Made by a program: the position numbers and the translations under genes
DNA from: CAXWPM01 sp965206125
GTDB lineage: Bacteria > Acidobacteriota > Terriglobia > 20CM-2-55-15
Reading direction: 5' to 3'
Assembly (NCBI GenBank): GCA_965206125.1
Contig: CBDBIN010000046.1
Span: 1,145,444 to 1,209,443 of the forward strand
Length of the DNA: 64,000 nt
Notes under the pieces: model-generated
What the model was told of the DNA's origin: nothing
What the model saw: the letters and a program-made list of their open reading frames with translations, nothing else
Database searches by the model: none
Shown here: piece after piece, positions 36,326 through 44,925 of the stretch
Layout: each line of letters starts with the position of its first letter
Numbering within the stretch: the stretch's first letter is position 1

Positions 36326-36342
36326 CAGCCAGTGGCTGCTAA
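36323..36342. repeat. Short stem-loop repeat (AGCAGCC/GGCTGCT)
   Basis: The stem AGCAGCC/GGCTGCT with a three-base loop overlaps the stop codon of the PAS-GGDEF gene. It matches the hairpin at 16773-16793 in stem and position at a stop codon. Confidence 0.5.
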
Positions 36343-36369
36343 CGTGTTGAGCAAGGCCACACTGCATCC

Positions 36370-37737
36370 TCACGCATTTCCCACCCTCCGAAGAATGACG
36401 ACACCGACGATGCCGGCAACGACGGAGGCTCCGAGCACTGCAACCTTCGCCATGGCCAGGTATTGGGGATCTTCGAAAGCCAGGCCCCCGATAAACAACG
36501 ACATCGTAAAACCGATGGCGGCCAGCCAACTGACTCCATAGAGCTGGCTCCACTTCACGTTGGTCGGGAGCTCTGCGAGACCGAAACGAACCGCCAACCA
36601 TGCAAACCCGGTAACGCCGACCTGTTTGCCGACCAGCAACCCCAGTGCGATGCCGACCGTGACGGGGTGCTTGACGGCGGCGCCCAGATCGGCGTCGATC
36701 GTGACGCCCGCGTTCGCCAGCGCGAACAACGGCAAGATGAGGAAGCTGACCCACGGGTGGAGAGCCGTTTCCAGGCGTTGGAGAGGTGTCAGCGAGTGAT
36801 CCGTGATGACGTCCAGATCCAACAACGCTGCCTGACGGGTTCGGTTCGTCAGGATGTCGCTCCGCGGGTAGCCGGCCTGTTCGAAGCGGTCGATCATCGA
36901 TCGGCTTCGGTCCACGAATCGTTCCGGCTCGATCCTTATCGTTGCAGGGATCATCATCGCCATCAAAACGCCGGCGATCGACGGGTGAACGCCCGAGAAG
37001 AGAAAAGCCAGCCAGACCCCTCCAATTCCAAGAATCCCGTACGCCAGGGTGCTCCGAACGCCCAGGCGATTCAGCAGGCCGACAAGCCCCAGCAGCGCGA
37101 ATCCGACGAACAGACTCGTGTAGGAGATCTCCGACGTGTAGAACAGCGCGATCACGAGCACTGCCCCCAGGTCGTCAACAATCGCCAGGGACACCAGAAA
37201 AATCTTAAGCGACGAGGGGACCCGGTTCCCCAGCAGGTGAAGGATTCCCATCGAGAACGCGATGTCGGTCGCCATGGGAATGCCCCAACCGGCCAGTTCG
37301 GGCGTCCCGAAGTTGAACGCCGTGTAGATCAACGCCGGAACGAGCATCCCACCGGCCGCAGCGATCAACGGCAAAGCCGCGTGGCGGGGGGACGCCAATT
37401 CGCCGGCCATCAACTCCCGCTTGATCTCCAGGCCCACTACGAAAAAAAACATGGCCATCAAGCCGTCGTTGATCCAGTCCAGCAGCGATTCGGAGACAAC
37501 GAAACCCTCGTACTGGAAGGAGAGATGGGTGTCCCACAAGGCATGATAGGAGTCCGCGAAGGGAGAGTTGGCCCAGACCAGCGCAACGCCTGCCGACACG
37601 ATCAGGAGGACGCCCGAGGACACCTCGTTGCGGATGAACGTCCGGAACGGCAGCAACAACCGCTCGATCGGCGGAGAGGGCCACGCCCGGCCGCCGTTTC
37701 CGGAAGCACTCTGAAGATTGCGTTTGTCTCTGCTCAT
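36370..37737 (-). CDS. nhaA: Na+/H+ antiporter NhaA
   Basis: The 455-residue inner-membrane protein matches NhaA: 'LLPFRTFIRNEVSSGVLLIV' at the start, 'WINDGLMAMFFFVVGLEIKRE', 'GWGIPMATDIAFSMGILHLL' with the functional aspartate, 'LKIFLVSLAIVDDLGAVLVI' with the two adjacent aspartates, and the C-terminal helices. A cytoplasmic insert of about 60 residues (about 270-330) is somewhat longer than in E. coli. It exports sodium in exchange for protons. It converges with the GGDEF gene. Confidence 0.93.
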   Translation of the reverse strand: MSRDKRNLQSASGNGGRAWPSPPIERLLLPFRTFIRNEVSSGVLLIVSAGVALVWANSPFADSYHALWDTHLSFQYEGFVVSESLLDWINDGLMAMFFFVVGLEIKRELMAGELASPRHAALPLIAAAGGMLVPALIYTAFNFGTPELAGWGIPMATDIAFSMGILHLLGNRVPSSLKIFLVSLAIVDDLGAVLVIALFYTSEISYTSLFVGFALLGLVGLLNRLGVRSTLAYGILGIGGVWLAFLFSGVHPSIAGVLMAMMIPATIRIEPERFVDRSRSMIDRFEQAGYPRSDILTNRTRQAALLDLDVITDHSLTPLQRLETALHPWVSFLILPLFALANAGVTIDADLGAAVKHPVTVGIALGLLVGKQVGVTGFAWLAVRFGLAELPTNVKWSQLYGVSWLAAIGFTMSLFIGGLAFEDPQYLAMAKVAVLGASVVAGIVGVVILRRVGNA

Positions 37738-37859
37738 ACCGCGTTAGGAATATACCGGATTCGCGAACACGAATTCGACTACCGTGGGATCGCGGCCAGG
37801 ATCTCCAGGTGTCCCCGCTCCACAACTGAGGCTAACAACGTCGTTTCCTGCACACATTC

Positions 37860-37993
37860 GCCATCGGCGGGCGATGGCAATGTATTTATATTAGATTCAT
37901 AGACTTATATCACATTTATTGATATCACGACTATTCGTTATCAATATTTTTCGTTTGTATTACAATGATTACTGGTGTCTTCTTGATAGGACG
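37860..37993. promoter_or_regulatory. AT-rich intergenic segment upstream of NtrC-like gene
   Basis: The segment is strikingly AT-rich (for example TATTTATATTAGATTC and TATCAATATTTTTCG) in an otherwise GC-rich window. It lies between the divergent nhaA and NtrC-like genes and probably contains promoters or a binding region for nucleoid proteins. No exact -35/-10 pair can be assigned. Confidence 0.4.
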
Positions 37994-39004
37994 ATGGGAC
38001 AGCCAAAAACAACGCGCCGCTCCTCTCGTTTGGGACTCGAGTCCCGGCTCCTGTACCTCGAGCAAGAGCTGGAGGCGCTCCGCCCGCACGGCGCGCTGGT
38101 CGGCCCCAGTTCCGCGATGTCGCGCATCCGCGACCAGATCCAGCTGGCCGCCGACTCGGGCGTTTGGACCCTCATCCAAGGGCCGCCCGGATCCGGAAAG
38201 AGTCTCGCCGCCTGGACCATCCATAAGAGCAAACCCGATGGCCAGCTCATCGAGCTAAACTGTGGCGGCAATGTCCCTGGCGAGGAAACAGTGCGTCGGC
38301 TCCGTGAGGCGCGGCGGCTGGGCGCCAACGCGACGATTCTGCTGCGAGCGGTCGATCGGCTTCCGGCCGACGGACAGGACGAGATCCTCCGTCTGATCGC
38401 ACGGTCGAACGCTTCAAGACGGAAACGTCCCCACGTTGTTTCGACAACGTCGGCGGATCCGGCCAAATGGAGCCGGACGCGAAAATTCTCGAAAGAGTTC
38501 CATGATCGTATCAGTCTGATTTCGATAGAAATACCCCCGCTCCACGAACGCCCGGAAGACATCCTGCCGATCGCGGAGCACTTCATGAGGAAGGCTTCGG
38601 TGGCGGCCCGTCGTACGCTGCCCTCGATGACCGACACGGATCGTCGGCGCCTCATGACACATTCCTGGCCTGGAAATGTTCGGGAGCTGCGGATGGCGGT
38701 GGAGCTGGCGGTCCTCCGTACGCCGGTTGGAGTCGCAAGGGCAGCCCACGACTCGGTGACCGCGCTGAAGCTGCCGGCGACGACCGGCGGAGGCCCCGCT
38801 ACGCTGGCGGAGCTTGAGCAGTGCGAACGACAGATACTGGAGCGGGCGCTGGATGAATCGAAAGGCAGGGTGTACGGGAACCTTGGAGCGGCGGCACGGT
38901 TGGGCGTCCCGGCGACGACCCTCACCTACCGGCTCAACAGACTCGGGATTCGCGTCCCGCGGAGCCGTTCGACAAGATGGGACAGCACTCGCCTGAGACG
39001 GTAG
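37994..39004 (+). CDS. NtrC-like AAA+ regulator without GAFTGA loop
   Basis: The 336-residue protein has a AAA+ domain (about 30-245) and a C-terminal Fis-type helix-turn-helix (about 275-320, 'NLGAAARLGVPATTLTYRLN'). Walker A is 'IQGPPGSGKSLAAW', the end of the domain has 'HERPEDILPIAEHFM' and 'SWPGNVRELRMAVEL', as in sigma-54 activators. However, the GAFTGA loop between Walker A and B is absent, and Walker B reads 'ATILLRAVDRL' without the DE pair. It therefore probably does not open sigma-54 promoters and may not hydrolyse ATP. No receiver domain is present. The ATG at 37994 follows AGGACG. Confidence 0.78.
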   Translation: MGQPKTTRRSSRLGLESRLLYLEQELEALRPHGALVGPSSAMSRIRDQIQLAADSGVWTLIQGPPGSGKSLAAWTIHKSKPDGQLIELNCGGNVPGEETVRRLREARRLGANATILLRAVDRLPADGQDEILRLIARSNASRRKRPHVVSTTSADPAKWSRTRKFSKEFHDRISLISIEIPPLHERPEDILPIAEHFMRKASVAARRTLPSMTDTDRRRLMTHSWPGNVRELRMAVELAVLRTPVGVARAAHDSVTALKLPATTGGGPATLAELEQCERQILERALDESKGRVYGNLGAAARLGVPATTLTYRLNRLGIRVPRSRSTRWDSTRLRR

Positions 39005-39023
39005 GCGGCACCCCTCTGGTAAC

Positions 39024-39929
39024 ATGATCCCGCTCATGAGAAGTCGATCCACGGCCGTCGTGACCCTCGCTCTTCTGGCCGGGGCGGCCGGAGGAATCCT
39101 ACTGCGGCACCCGATTTCTGTCCGCGCCTGGGGCCAACACGGGCACGAAATCTCCGCGCGTGCCGCAGTCGCCGCACTTCCTGATGACATGCCCGCCTTC
39201 TTCCTCGAGGCCGCCGAGCAGCTCACATACCTGAACTTTGAACCAGATCGGTGGCGGGAGCGTCGAGTCCCTTCCCTTGAAGGAGTGCTGAGTGCCGCCT
39301 ACGGGTCCGAGCACTACATCGACCTCGAATTGGTGCCGGACGGGGCGCTGGATGTGGAGGGCCGGTTCGAGTTCATCGAAGCGGTCCGGGATGTTCGGCC
39401 ATTCCCGGGCTTGCTTCCGTTCCGCTCGCTCGAACTGTTCGGACGCCTACGGGTGGGATTCCGCCAGTGGCGCGAAACCAGGGACGATAAGGAGCGGAAC
39501 TGGATCGAACAGCGGATCATCAACGACGCGGGTATTCTCGGCCACTATCTCACCGATGCCGCCAACCCTCATCACACGACGATCCACCATGATCGGTGGG
39601 TCGGGGACAATCCCGATAGCTATTCCGCCAGTGGCGGATTCCACGGGCGCTTCGAAACTGCCTATGTCAGGGCGCAACTGACGCTCGACGACCTGATGCC
39701 GGGTATGAATCGACCGGCACGACTCTGGGCAGATCCTCAGAGAGCAATCCTCGATCACATTCGTGGTTCCCACGCGTTGGTTGACGACCTCTATCGTATC
39801 GACCGGGATAGCCCCTTCAACGAACGGAACAACAACGCCCCGAACCGGGAGTTCGCTCTCGAACGCCTGGCATCCGGCGCGCTGATGTTGCGGGATGCCT
39901 GGTGGACGGCGTGGGTGACGAGCGAATAA
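39024..39929 (+). CDS. Exported P1-nuclease/phospholipase C-like protein
   Basis: The 301-residue protein has a signal peptide (to about residue 35) and a predicted mature start 'WGQHGHEISARAAVAALP', which matches the N-terminal Trp and early His that bind zinc in S1/P1 nucleases and phospholipase C. 'ILGHYLTDAANPHHTTIHHD' corresponds to the conserved 'HYxxDxxxPxH' zinc segment. It is probably a secreted zinc-dependent hydrolase, but the full ligand set cannot be confirmed by eye. It starts 20 bases after the NtrC-like gene, so the two may be co-transcribed. Confidence 0.7.
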   Translation: MIPLMRSRSTAVVTLALLAGAAGGILLRHPISVRAWGQHGHEISARAAVAALPDDMPAFFLEAAEQLTYLNFEPDRWRERRVPSLEGVLSAAYGSEHYIDLELVPDGALDVEGRFEFIEAVRDVRPFPGLLPFRSLELFGRLRVGFRQWRETRDDKERNWIEQRIINDAGILGHYLTDAANPHHTTIHHDRWVGDNPDSYSASGGFHGRFETAYVRAQLTLDDLMPGMNRPARLWADPQRAILDHIRGSHALVDDLYRIDRDSPFNERNNNAPNREFALERLASGALMLRDAWWTAWVTSE

Positions 39930-39937
39930 CTTAAAAA

Positions 39938-39959
39938 GGGGACAGGCTCCCCTGTCCCC
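39938..39959 (-). terminator. GGGGACAGG hairpin repeat acting as terminator
   Basis: GGGGACAGG pairs with CCTGTCCCC around a four-base loop. On the minus strand it is followed by TTTTTAAG, so it fits an intrinsic terminator for the AAA+ gene ending at 39978. It is the same palindrome as at 20387-20410 in opposite orientation, here joined to a T-run. Confidence 0.65.
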
Positions 39960-39977
39960 CTAGCTCTGTTCCCCAAG

Positions 39978-41093
39978 CTAGCTCGCTGCGCGGTCCAGGT
40001 GGGAGGCGCTTGCATCGGAACTGCTGGCGGTCGCACTGGCCACTCGGGCCGCCGGCACAGCTTTGATCGTGGGCTTCCGCCGAAAGATCAGCCGACCTCC
40101 CCCTGAAGTCTCGATGCTGACCCGGTCGCCGGCCCGGATCTGATCGGTCGCCATCAGGCTGGATAGCGGATAGATCACGTGTCGTTCGATGGCGCGCTTC
40201 AGGTGTCGTGCGCCGAAACGGGAATCCCATCCTTCATCCAGCAGGAGGTCCTTCACACCGGCCGAAACCGACAGCACAAACGGTTTGTCCACGGCCGCGT
40301 CCAGAATCCGCCGCTGAACCCCCCGGAGTTCGATCTCGACGATCTTCCGCAACTCGTCGCGCGACAGGGAACGGAAGACGACGAGCTTGTCGATCCGATT
40401 CATGAACTCGGGCGAGAACCGGCGGCGAGCGGCATCCAGGGCCGCTCGGTAGATCTTCTGGTTCAGCCTGCCTTCGGAGTCGGTCTCCGGACCGGAAAAC
40501 CCGATCTTGCCCGAAAAGAGTTCGTTTATCTCCTTCGAACCCAAGTTTGAAGTCAGGACGACGACGGTCCTCGAAAAATCGACTCTCTGGTTATCGCCCA
40601 GCGTCAACGTGGCCTTGTCCAACACACCGAGCAGGAGCTGCCACAACGTATCGTTGGCCTTCTCGATCTCATCGAACAGCACCAGGGTGATCGGATGTTC
40701 TTCGGTCTGGTATTGATCGATGGTTTTTTGCGTCAAGAGCGCCGGCGTTTCCCGGTGCCCCAGGTAACCTGGAGGCGAACCGATCAGTTTGGCGATCTCG
40801 TGGCCGTGCTGATACTCGGCACAGTCGATCTTGATCACGGCCTTGGCGTCGCCGAAAAGAATCTCCGCAGCGGCCTCGACAACACGCGTCTTGCCCGTTC
40901 CCGTCGGTCCGAGAAAAAGCAGGCTGGCCAGCGGGCGTCCAGGCACGTTCATGCCCGCTTCGACCACCTGAAGCATGCGCGCGACTTGTCTGACGGCACG
41001 CTCCTGACCGACGACGCGGTCGAGCATCTCCCGTTCAAACTCGACGACTCTGGCACTCCGCCGTTCCGGATCCATCACGATTCCTTTCGACAT
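39978..41093 (-). CDS. Stand-alone ClpA/B-D2-like AAA+ ATPase
   Basis: The 371-residue protein corresponds to the second AAA+ module of Clp/Hsp100 unfoldases without N-domain or D1. It has 'LDRVVGQERAVRQVARML', Walker A 'FLGPTGTGKTRVVEA', a pore-loop 'GSPPGYLGHRE', Walker B 'TLVLFDEIEKAND', sensor 'VLTSNLGSKEI', arginine-finger region 'FSPEFMNRIDKLVVF' and sensor-2 'GARHLKRAIERHV'. The C-terminal 60 residues are a low-complexity Ala/Ser-rich tail. The ATG at 41093 follows GGAGGC; the frame upstream runs into the repeat element. Its substrate or partner is unknown. Confidence 0.85.
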   Translation of the reverse strand: MSKGIVMDPERRSARVVEFEREMLDRVVGQERAVRQVARMLQVVEAGMNVPGRPLASLLFLGPTGTGKTRVVEAAAEILFGDAKAVIKIDCAEYQHGHEIAKLIGSPPGYLGHRETPALLTQKTIDQYQTEEHPITLVLFDEIEKANDTLWQLLLGVLDKATLTLGDNQRVDFSRTVVVLTSNLGSKEINELFSGKIGFSGPETDSEGRLNQKIYRAALDAARRRFSPEFMNRIDKLVVFRSLSRDELRKIVEIELRGVQRRILDAAVDKPFVLSVSAGVKDLLLDEGWDSRFGARHLKRAIERHVIYPLSSLMATDQIRAGDRVSIETSGGGRLIFRRKPTIKAVPAARVASATASSSDASASHLDRAAS

Positions 41094-41285
41094 GTTTGCC
41101 TCCTTGGGACTGGTTGCAATACAGCGTTTCCTGTCCTGCGCCCTGCGTGTCTCGACCCTCATCCATGGGGCCTGCAGTCGGCGCTGTCTTATTTGTTTGG
41201 ACGGATGTGGAGGGTGGATTGTTGCCGAAAAACGTACGTCCGCATATTTCCAGCGGCTTAGCAGCCTGCTGGCAGCCTGTTGGTC

Positions 41286-41466
41286 TAGCCCGCATTCCTC
41301 ACCAGTGGTCTGCTGCAGCGCCGGATACATCCGCCATTACTGCGTTCCGCTTGGTCGGACTCCTCGACGTACTGTCAAGTACGCCTGCGGACCCCTCCCG
41401 TCGCGCGCCTTGTCCTGGCGGCGTCTCCGGCGCTTCGCGACGACAACCGGTGAGAAAAGCGGACTA
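41286..41466. repeat. MITE-like inverted-repeat element, copy A (181 bp)
   Basis: The ends are inverted: TAGCCCGCATTCCTCACCAG at the left and CCGGTGAGAAAAGCGGACTA at the right. Inside are CTGCTGCAGCGCCGGAT and CGTACTGTCAAGTACG, a 6-bp stem with GTCA loop. A second copy lies at 47779-48131 and a lone right end at 29837. The right end supplies the TAG stop codon of the permease pseudogene. No gene is encoded, so it would be mobilised in trans. Confidence 0.65.
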
Positions 41467-43345
41467 CTCGCTTCGCAGCGTCACGGCGGGATCCAGTCGG
41501 GCGGCCCGCGAGGCCGGAACGTACGCCGCCGCGATGGCGGTCAAGACGAGAAACACACATACTGCGATGAACGTCGCCGGGTCTCTGGACGTCACCCCGT
41601 AGAGTAGCGACTCGAGGAATCGCGTCAGCCAGAATGCGGACAGCGATCCCACCAGGACCCCGGCACCTGTCAGGACCAACCCCTGTCCAACGACCATGCG
41701 GAACACGTCCCGCCTTTGGGCACCAAGCGCGATCCGGATTCCGATCTCACGGGTCCGTTGCCGCACCGAGCATGCGATCACTCCGTAGATACCAATCGCT
41801 GCCAACAGTAGTCCGGTCAGACCGAAGCCGGCCAGCCCGACCATCGAGTAGCGGCGGGCGGCGAGCGAATCGCCGACGCGGGCGGCGAGCGGACGCACGT
41901 CGAATATGGGCATGCCCTGATCGATTTCCGCCACCTCGGCGGTCGCCATCCGGAGGATCGACGCGGGATCGAGGGCCGAATGAATCGCGACAACCATGTC
42001 GTTGATCGGCTGCTGAGCGTAAGGCGAATAGACTTGAAACTGACCTTCGACGTCCAGACCGGTGTTGTGAACCCGCCCCACGACACCGACCACTTCGCGC
42101 CACGATGGACCGAAACGGAGGCGCTTGCCGATCGGGTCTTCACCCTGCCAGAAGAACTGCGCCGTCTGTTCGTCGACGAGGACGACGAGTTGGCTGTCAT
42201 AGGTCTCTCTTGCATCGAAGGTCCGTCCGCGGAGCAACGGTATACCCAGTGCCTCCATGTAGCGCCCACTGATGTGCCGGAACTCGGCACCAGGCGGATC
42301 CGCGCCGGCGACTTCCTCGTACCCCTCGACACGAAACGTCGCCGTTTCGTTCAGGATGTCGAACGGCAGCAGGGATGTGACGCCGACGCCACGGACACCC
42401 GGCAAGGCTTCCAGGCGTTCCAGCAACTGTTCGTAGAAAGCGGTTTTCTGCGCGGGCTCCTCATACATGCCATCGGGCAACGAAAGGCGGAATGCCAGGC
42501 GTTCCTCGGTCGCGAAACCCGGGTCGACCTCGAGCAACAACCGTGTCATCTCTGAGCGGCACGACTTCGGCGCTGAACTGTGCATTGGTCAGGAATTCGC
42601 GCCTTCGGCCTCCCGTTTCGACCGCCCGCGCCGCAAGCATGCGCATTTCGGCATCGACTTCTTCAAGCCCGGTCGCCGGGCGGTAGCGCCCGAGATTGGT
42701 GAGGTATTCGTTGCCGCGCTGGTCCGGATCCATCTGTTCCGGCGTGAATGCGATCGGGCGCCAGATCTCGGCTTGCCCCAAGGGCGCTCGAAAAGATTCC
42801 GGCATGACGCCGATGACGGTGTAGGTCCGACCGTCCAGTTGAATTGGCATGCCGACGATGTCGCCATGACCGCCGAAGTAGAGTTGCCAGGCTCCGTGAC
42901 CGAGGACGACAACGTCGTTCTGGCCGGGCTGATCGTCCTCGTACGTAAAGACTCGACCCAGCAGCGGGTCCACGGCCAACACTTCGAAGAAACTCGCCGT
43001 GACATCGGCGCCTTCGACGTGCACCGGTACCGCCTGGTGCCTGAGATTGAACTCCGTCCTGCGTATGGCGGCCACGGCTTCGAGCGTCGTCCCGTCACGT
43101 TCGCGGTCGAGGTAGTCGGGAACCGAGTTTGACGATGCGCCACCTCGGTACGTGTTTCGGATCAGCACGATGCGGTCCGGATCCGGATACGGCAGCGGCT
43201 CGAGAAGAATGCCGTCGATCACGCTGTAGAGTGCGGTGTTGGCCCCGATACCCAGAGCCAGCGTCAGCACGGCGACCGCCGTGAAAACTGGGACACGGGC
43301 GAGTGCCCGGACGGCGTAACGAATGTCCTGAATGAGTGACTGCAT
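41464..43345 (-). pseudogene. Orphan ABC permease with internal deletion
   Basis: The N-terminal part (43345 to about 42560) begins 'MQSLIQDIRYAVRALARVPV' with the first helix and periplasmic core up to 'FSAEVVPLRDDT'. The next recognisable piece is in another frame: 'RLLLEVDPGFATEERLAFRL' through to the C-terminal FtsX helices and 'RLDPAVTLRSE'. In the intact paralogue at 26708-29131 about 170 residues, including the central membrane helices, lie between these points. They are missing here and the frame is shifted at about 42545-42560, so the gene is inactivated by deletion. Confidence 0.85.
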
Positions 43346-43559
43346 GATGGCCTCCCCCGAACGCTCGGGCTTCGGCCGCTCGTCGCGTTCTAAGACCTTC
43401 CAATACCGGGAAATGCGGGTACGGTTACAGAGTAGTGCCCGTTTTTCTCAGCACGCTTTCGGCGCATTGTTTGCGGACGGACGACCGAACGGCGTCCGAG
43501 GCCTGGAGAAACGATCCGTTGGACCGTCGTCGATGAGGTGACGGTGGCTGATGCCGGGT

Positions 43560-44009
43560 CTACCGGCCGGGGCTCTGGCTGATACTGGTCAGATCGGATG
43601 TCGACTCGGCTGCCCCGACCCGGCCCGGAATGGAAGGTGCATCCAATATAGACCGGACCGCGGTAACCAGCTCTGCAAGCGTGAATGGTTTCGCCAGAAT
43701 AGGGCCCTCGCGACCGAACACCGCACCGAGCCCGGGATAACCAGACACGCCCAGGATTTTCATCTCACTCCGCTCTCGGGACGCCTCCGACACCAGCTCG
43801 CCACCGGTCATGCCGCGCATGCCGAAGTCGGTGATGAGCAGGTCAAAGTCGCGGTGAGGATCCCGCAATATCTTCATGGCCTCCTCCGGCTGACTGGTCT
43901 TGGTCACGGCAAAGCCGGAGCGGTCGAGCATCGTCGCGGTCAAGTTGAGGATGGCCGGATCATCGTCGACAATGAGAATCGATGGGCGGACGTTGTGCGA
44001 CTGGGACAT
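43560..44009 (-). CDS. Single-domain response regulator
   Basis: The protein of about 149 residues is a receiver domain only: acidic pair in 'SILIVDDDPAILNL', phospho-acceptor aspartate in 'LLITDFGMRGMTGGEL', 'GVSGYPG' where the usual Thr is Ser, and 'ILAKPFTLAELV' with the conserved lysine. The C-terminal 25 residues are unstructured Ser-rich. No kinase gene lies beside it. The start at 44009 is preceded by GGAG at some distance; an in-frame ATG at 44090 adds residues foreign to the family. The 213 bases to the permease pseudogene hold nothing recognisable. Confidence 0.85.
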   Translation of the reverse strand: MSQSHNVRPSILIVDDDPAILNLTATMLDRSGFAVTKTSQPEEAMKILRDPHRDFDLLITDFGMRGMTGGELVSEASRERSEMKILGVSGYPGLGAVFGREGPILAKPFTLAELVTAVRSILDAPSIPGRVGAAESTSDLTSISQSPGR

Positions 44010-44115
44010 GTCTGGACGACTCCTTTCGTCTCGTTTACCGGAAAACAGAATCCGTTCTCGGGTGGAGGCACAAGAGCATAGCGCAAACATGGCGGCTGGC
44101 GATGGCCGGGCCCGA

Positions 44116-44844
44116 TCAGTGGGTCATGGCGTAGATCATGTAGTTGATGCCGAGGCGGACAGAATCCACCGCCGGCTTCAGCGGAGCGTAGGCTCGGTCC
44201 AAGCCCTCCCAGAATTCCCCAATATCGTTGTTCTGATTGGCAACCAAGATGAGCCGACCGCTCTCATCGTGCATTCCCCAGAATTCAGGAGGGCCAGTTT
44301 CCCGCCCATCCGTGTACGGTGGGTCGAAATCCAGACTCTCGATGGTATAGAAGACGTCGAACATCGGATGAGAGGGATCCAGCAGGATCATCTCCCGATG
44401 CGGGAAGGCCTGTCTCAGGTAGCCCTGGAGAACCAGAAGATCCCTTCCACGAAAGTCATCGAACATCACAAATCCGCCGCGGTTGAAGTACTCCCGGAGA
44501 TTGTCAATCTCCAGGGGTGTGAGTTGCATGAAGCCGGGTTCGGAAACGTAGAGAAAAGGAAATCGAAATATATCGGCGCTGTCGAGTTCGACGGTCTCGT
44601 AGGCGTCATCGGAAGTTTGAAGCGCCGTGAGCTCACGAAGTATCCCGAGATAGAAGCGCTCGGAAAACGGGAAGTCGTGCTGCCACGGAGGCTGCCGTTC
44701 CAAGTTAAAGAAGTTCAGCGCGTTGAGACTCATCGTAAAACGAACGCGGGCGAACACGAACTCGGAATCATCGTAGGGTGTGTCCGGGCGAGCTTGTGAT
44801 ACAGAAAGGAGAACAAGTACGACAACTATGACAAGCTTCCTCAT
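44116..44844 (-). CDS. DUF4159 family exported protein
   Basis: The protein of about 242 residues has a signal peptide ('LVIVVVLVLLSVSQARPDTP') and the DUF4159 features 'FVFARVRFTM', 'FLYVSEPGFMQLTPLEIDNL', 'FNRGGFVMFDDFRG' and 'GINYMIYAMTH'. The domain has a flavodoxin-like fold and unknown function; it is often encoded near MoxR-type ATPases, which are not seen here. The start at 44844 directly precedes the signal peptide; the frame continues upstream to 44961 over the divergent HD gene. Confidence 0.82.
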   Translation of the reverse strand: MRKLVIVVVLVLLSVSQARPDTPYDDSEFVFARVRFTMSLNALNFFNLERQPPWQHDFPFSERFYLGILRELTALQTSDDAYETVELDSADIFRFPFLYVSEPGFMQLTPLEIDNLREYFNRGGFVMFDDFRGRDLLVLQGYLRQAFPHREMILLDPSHPMFDVFYTIESLDFDPPYTDGRETGPPEFWGMHDESGRLILVANQNNDIGEFWEGLDRAYAPLKPAVDSVRLGINYMIYAMTH

Positions 44845-44925
44845 GCCAAGGGAAAGTATACCAATTCGGCCACACTCTGCACGACGTCCGTTAGAATCAG
44901 GACTTCTCGAAAACCGGGCAAGCGA

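Noticed and set aside
36463..37902. 479-codon frame opposite nhaA
   Set aside because: It is antisense to a certain NhaA gene, and its composition (Gln/Arg/Asp-rich) is a GC-codon shadow.
14097..43345. Orphan permeases as parts of complete MacAB efflux systems
   Set aside because: No MacA-type adaptor or matching ATPase gene lies beside any of the three permease genes; the ABC ATPase at 21208 belongs to the ABC-2 pair.
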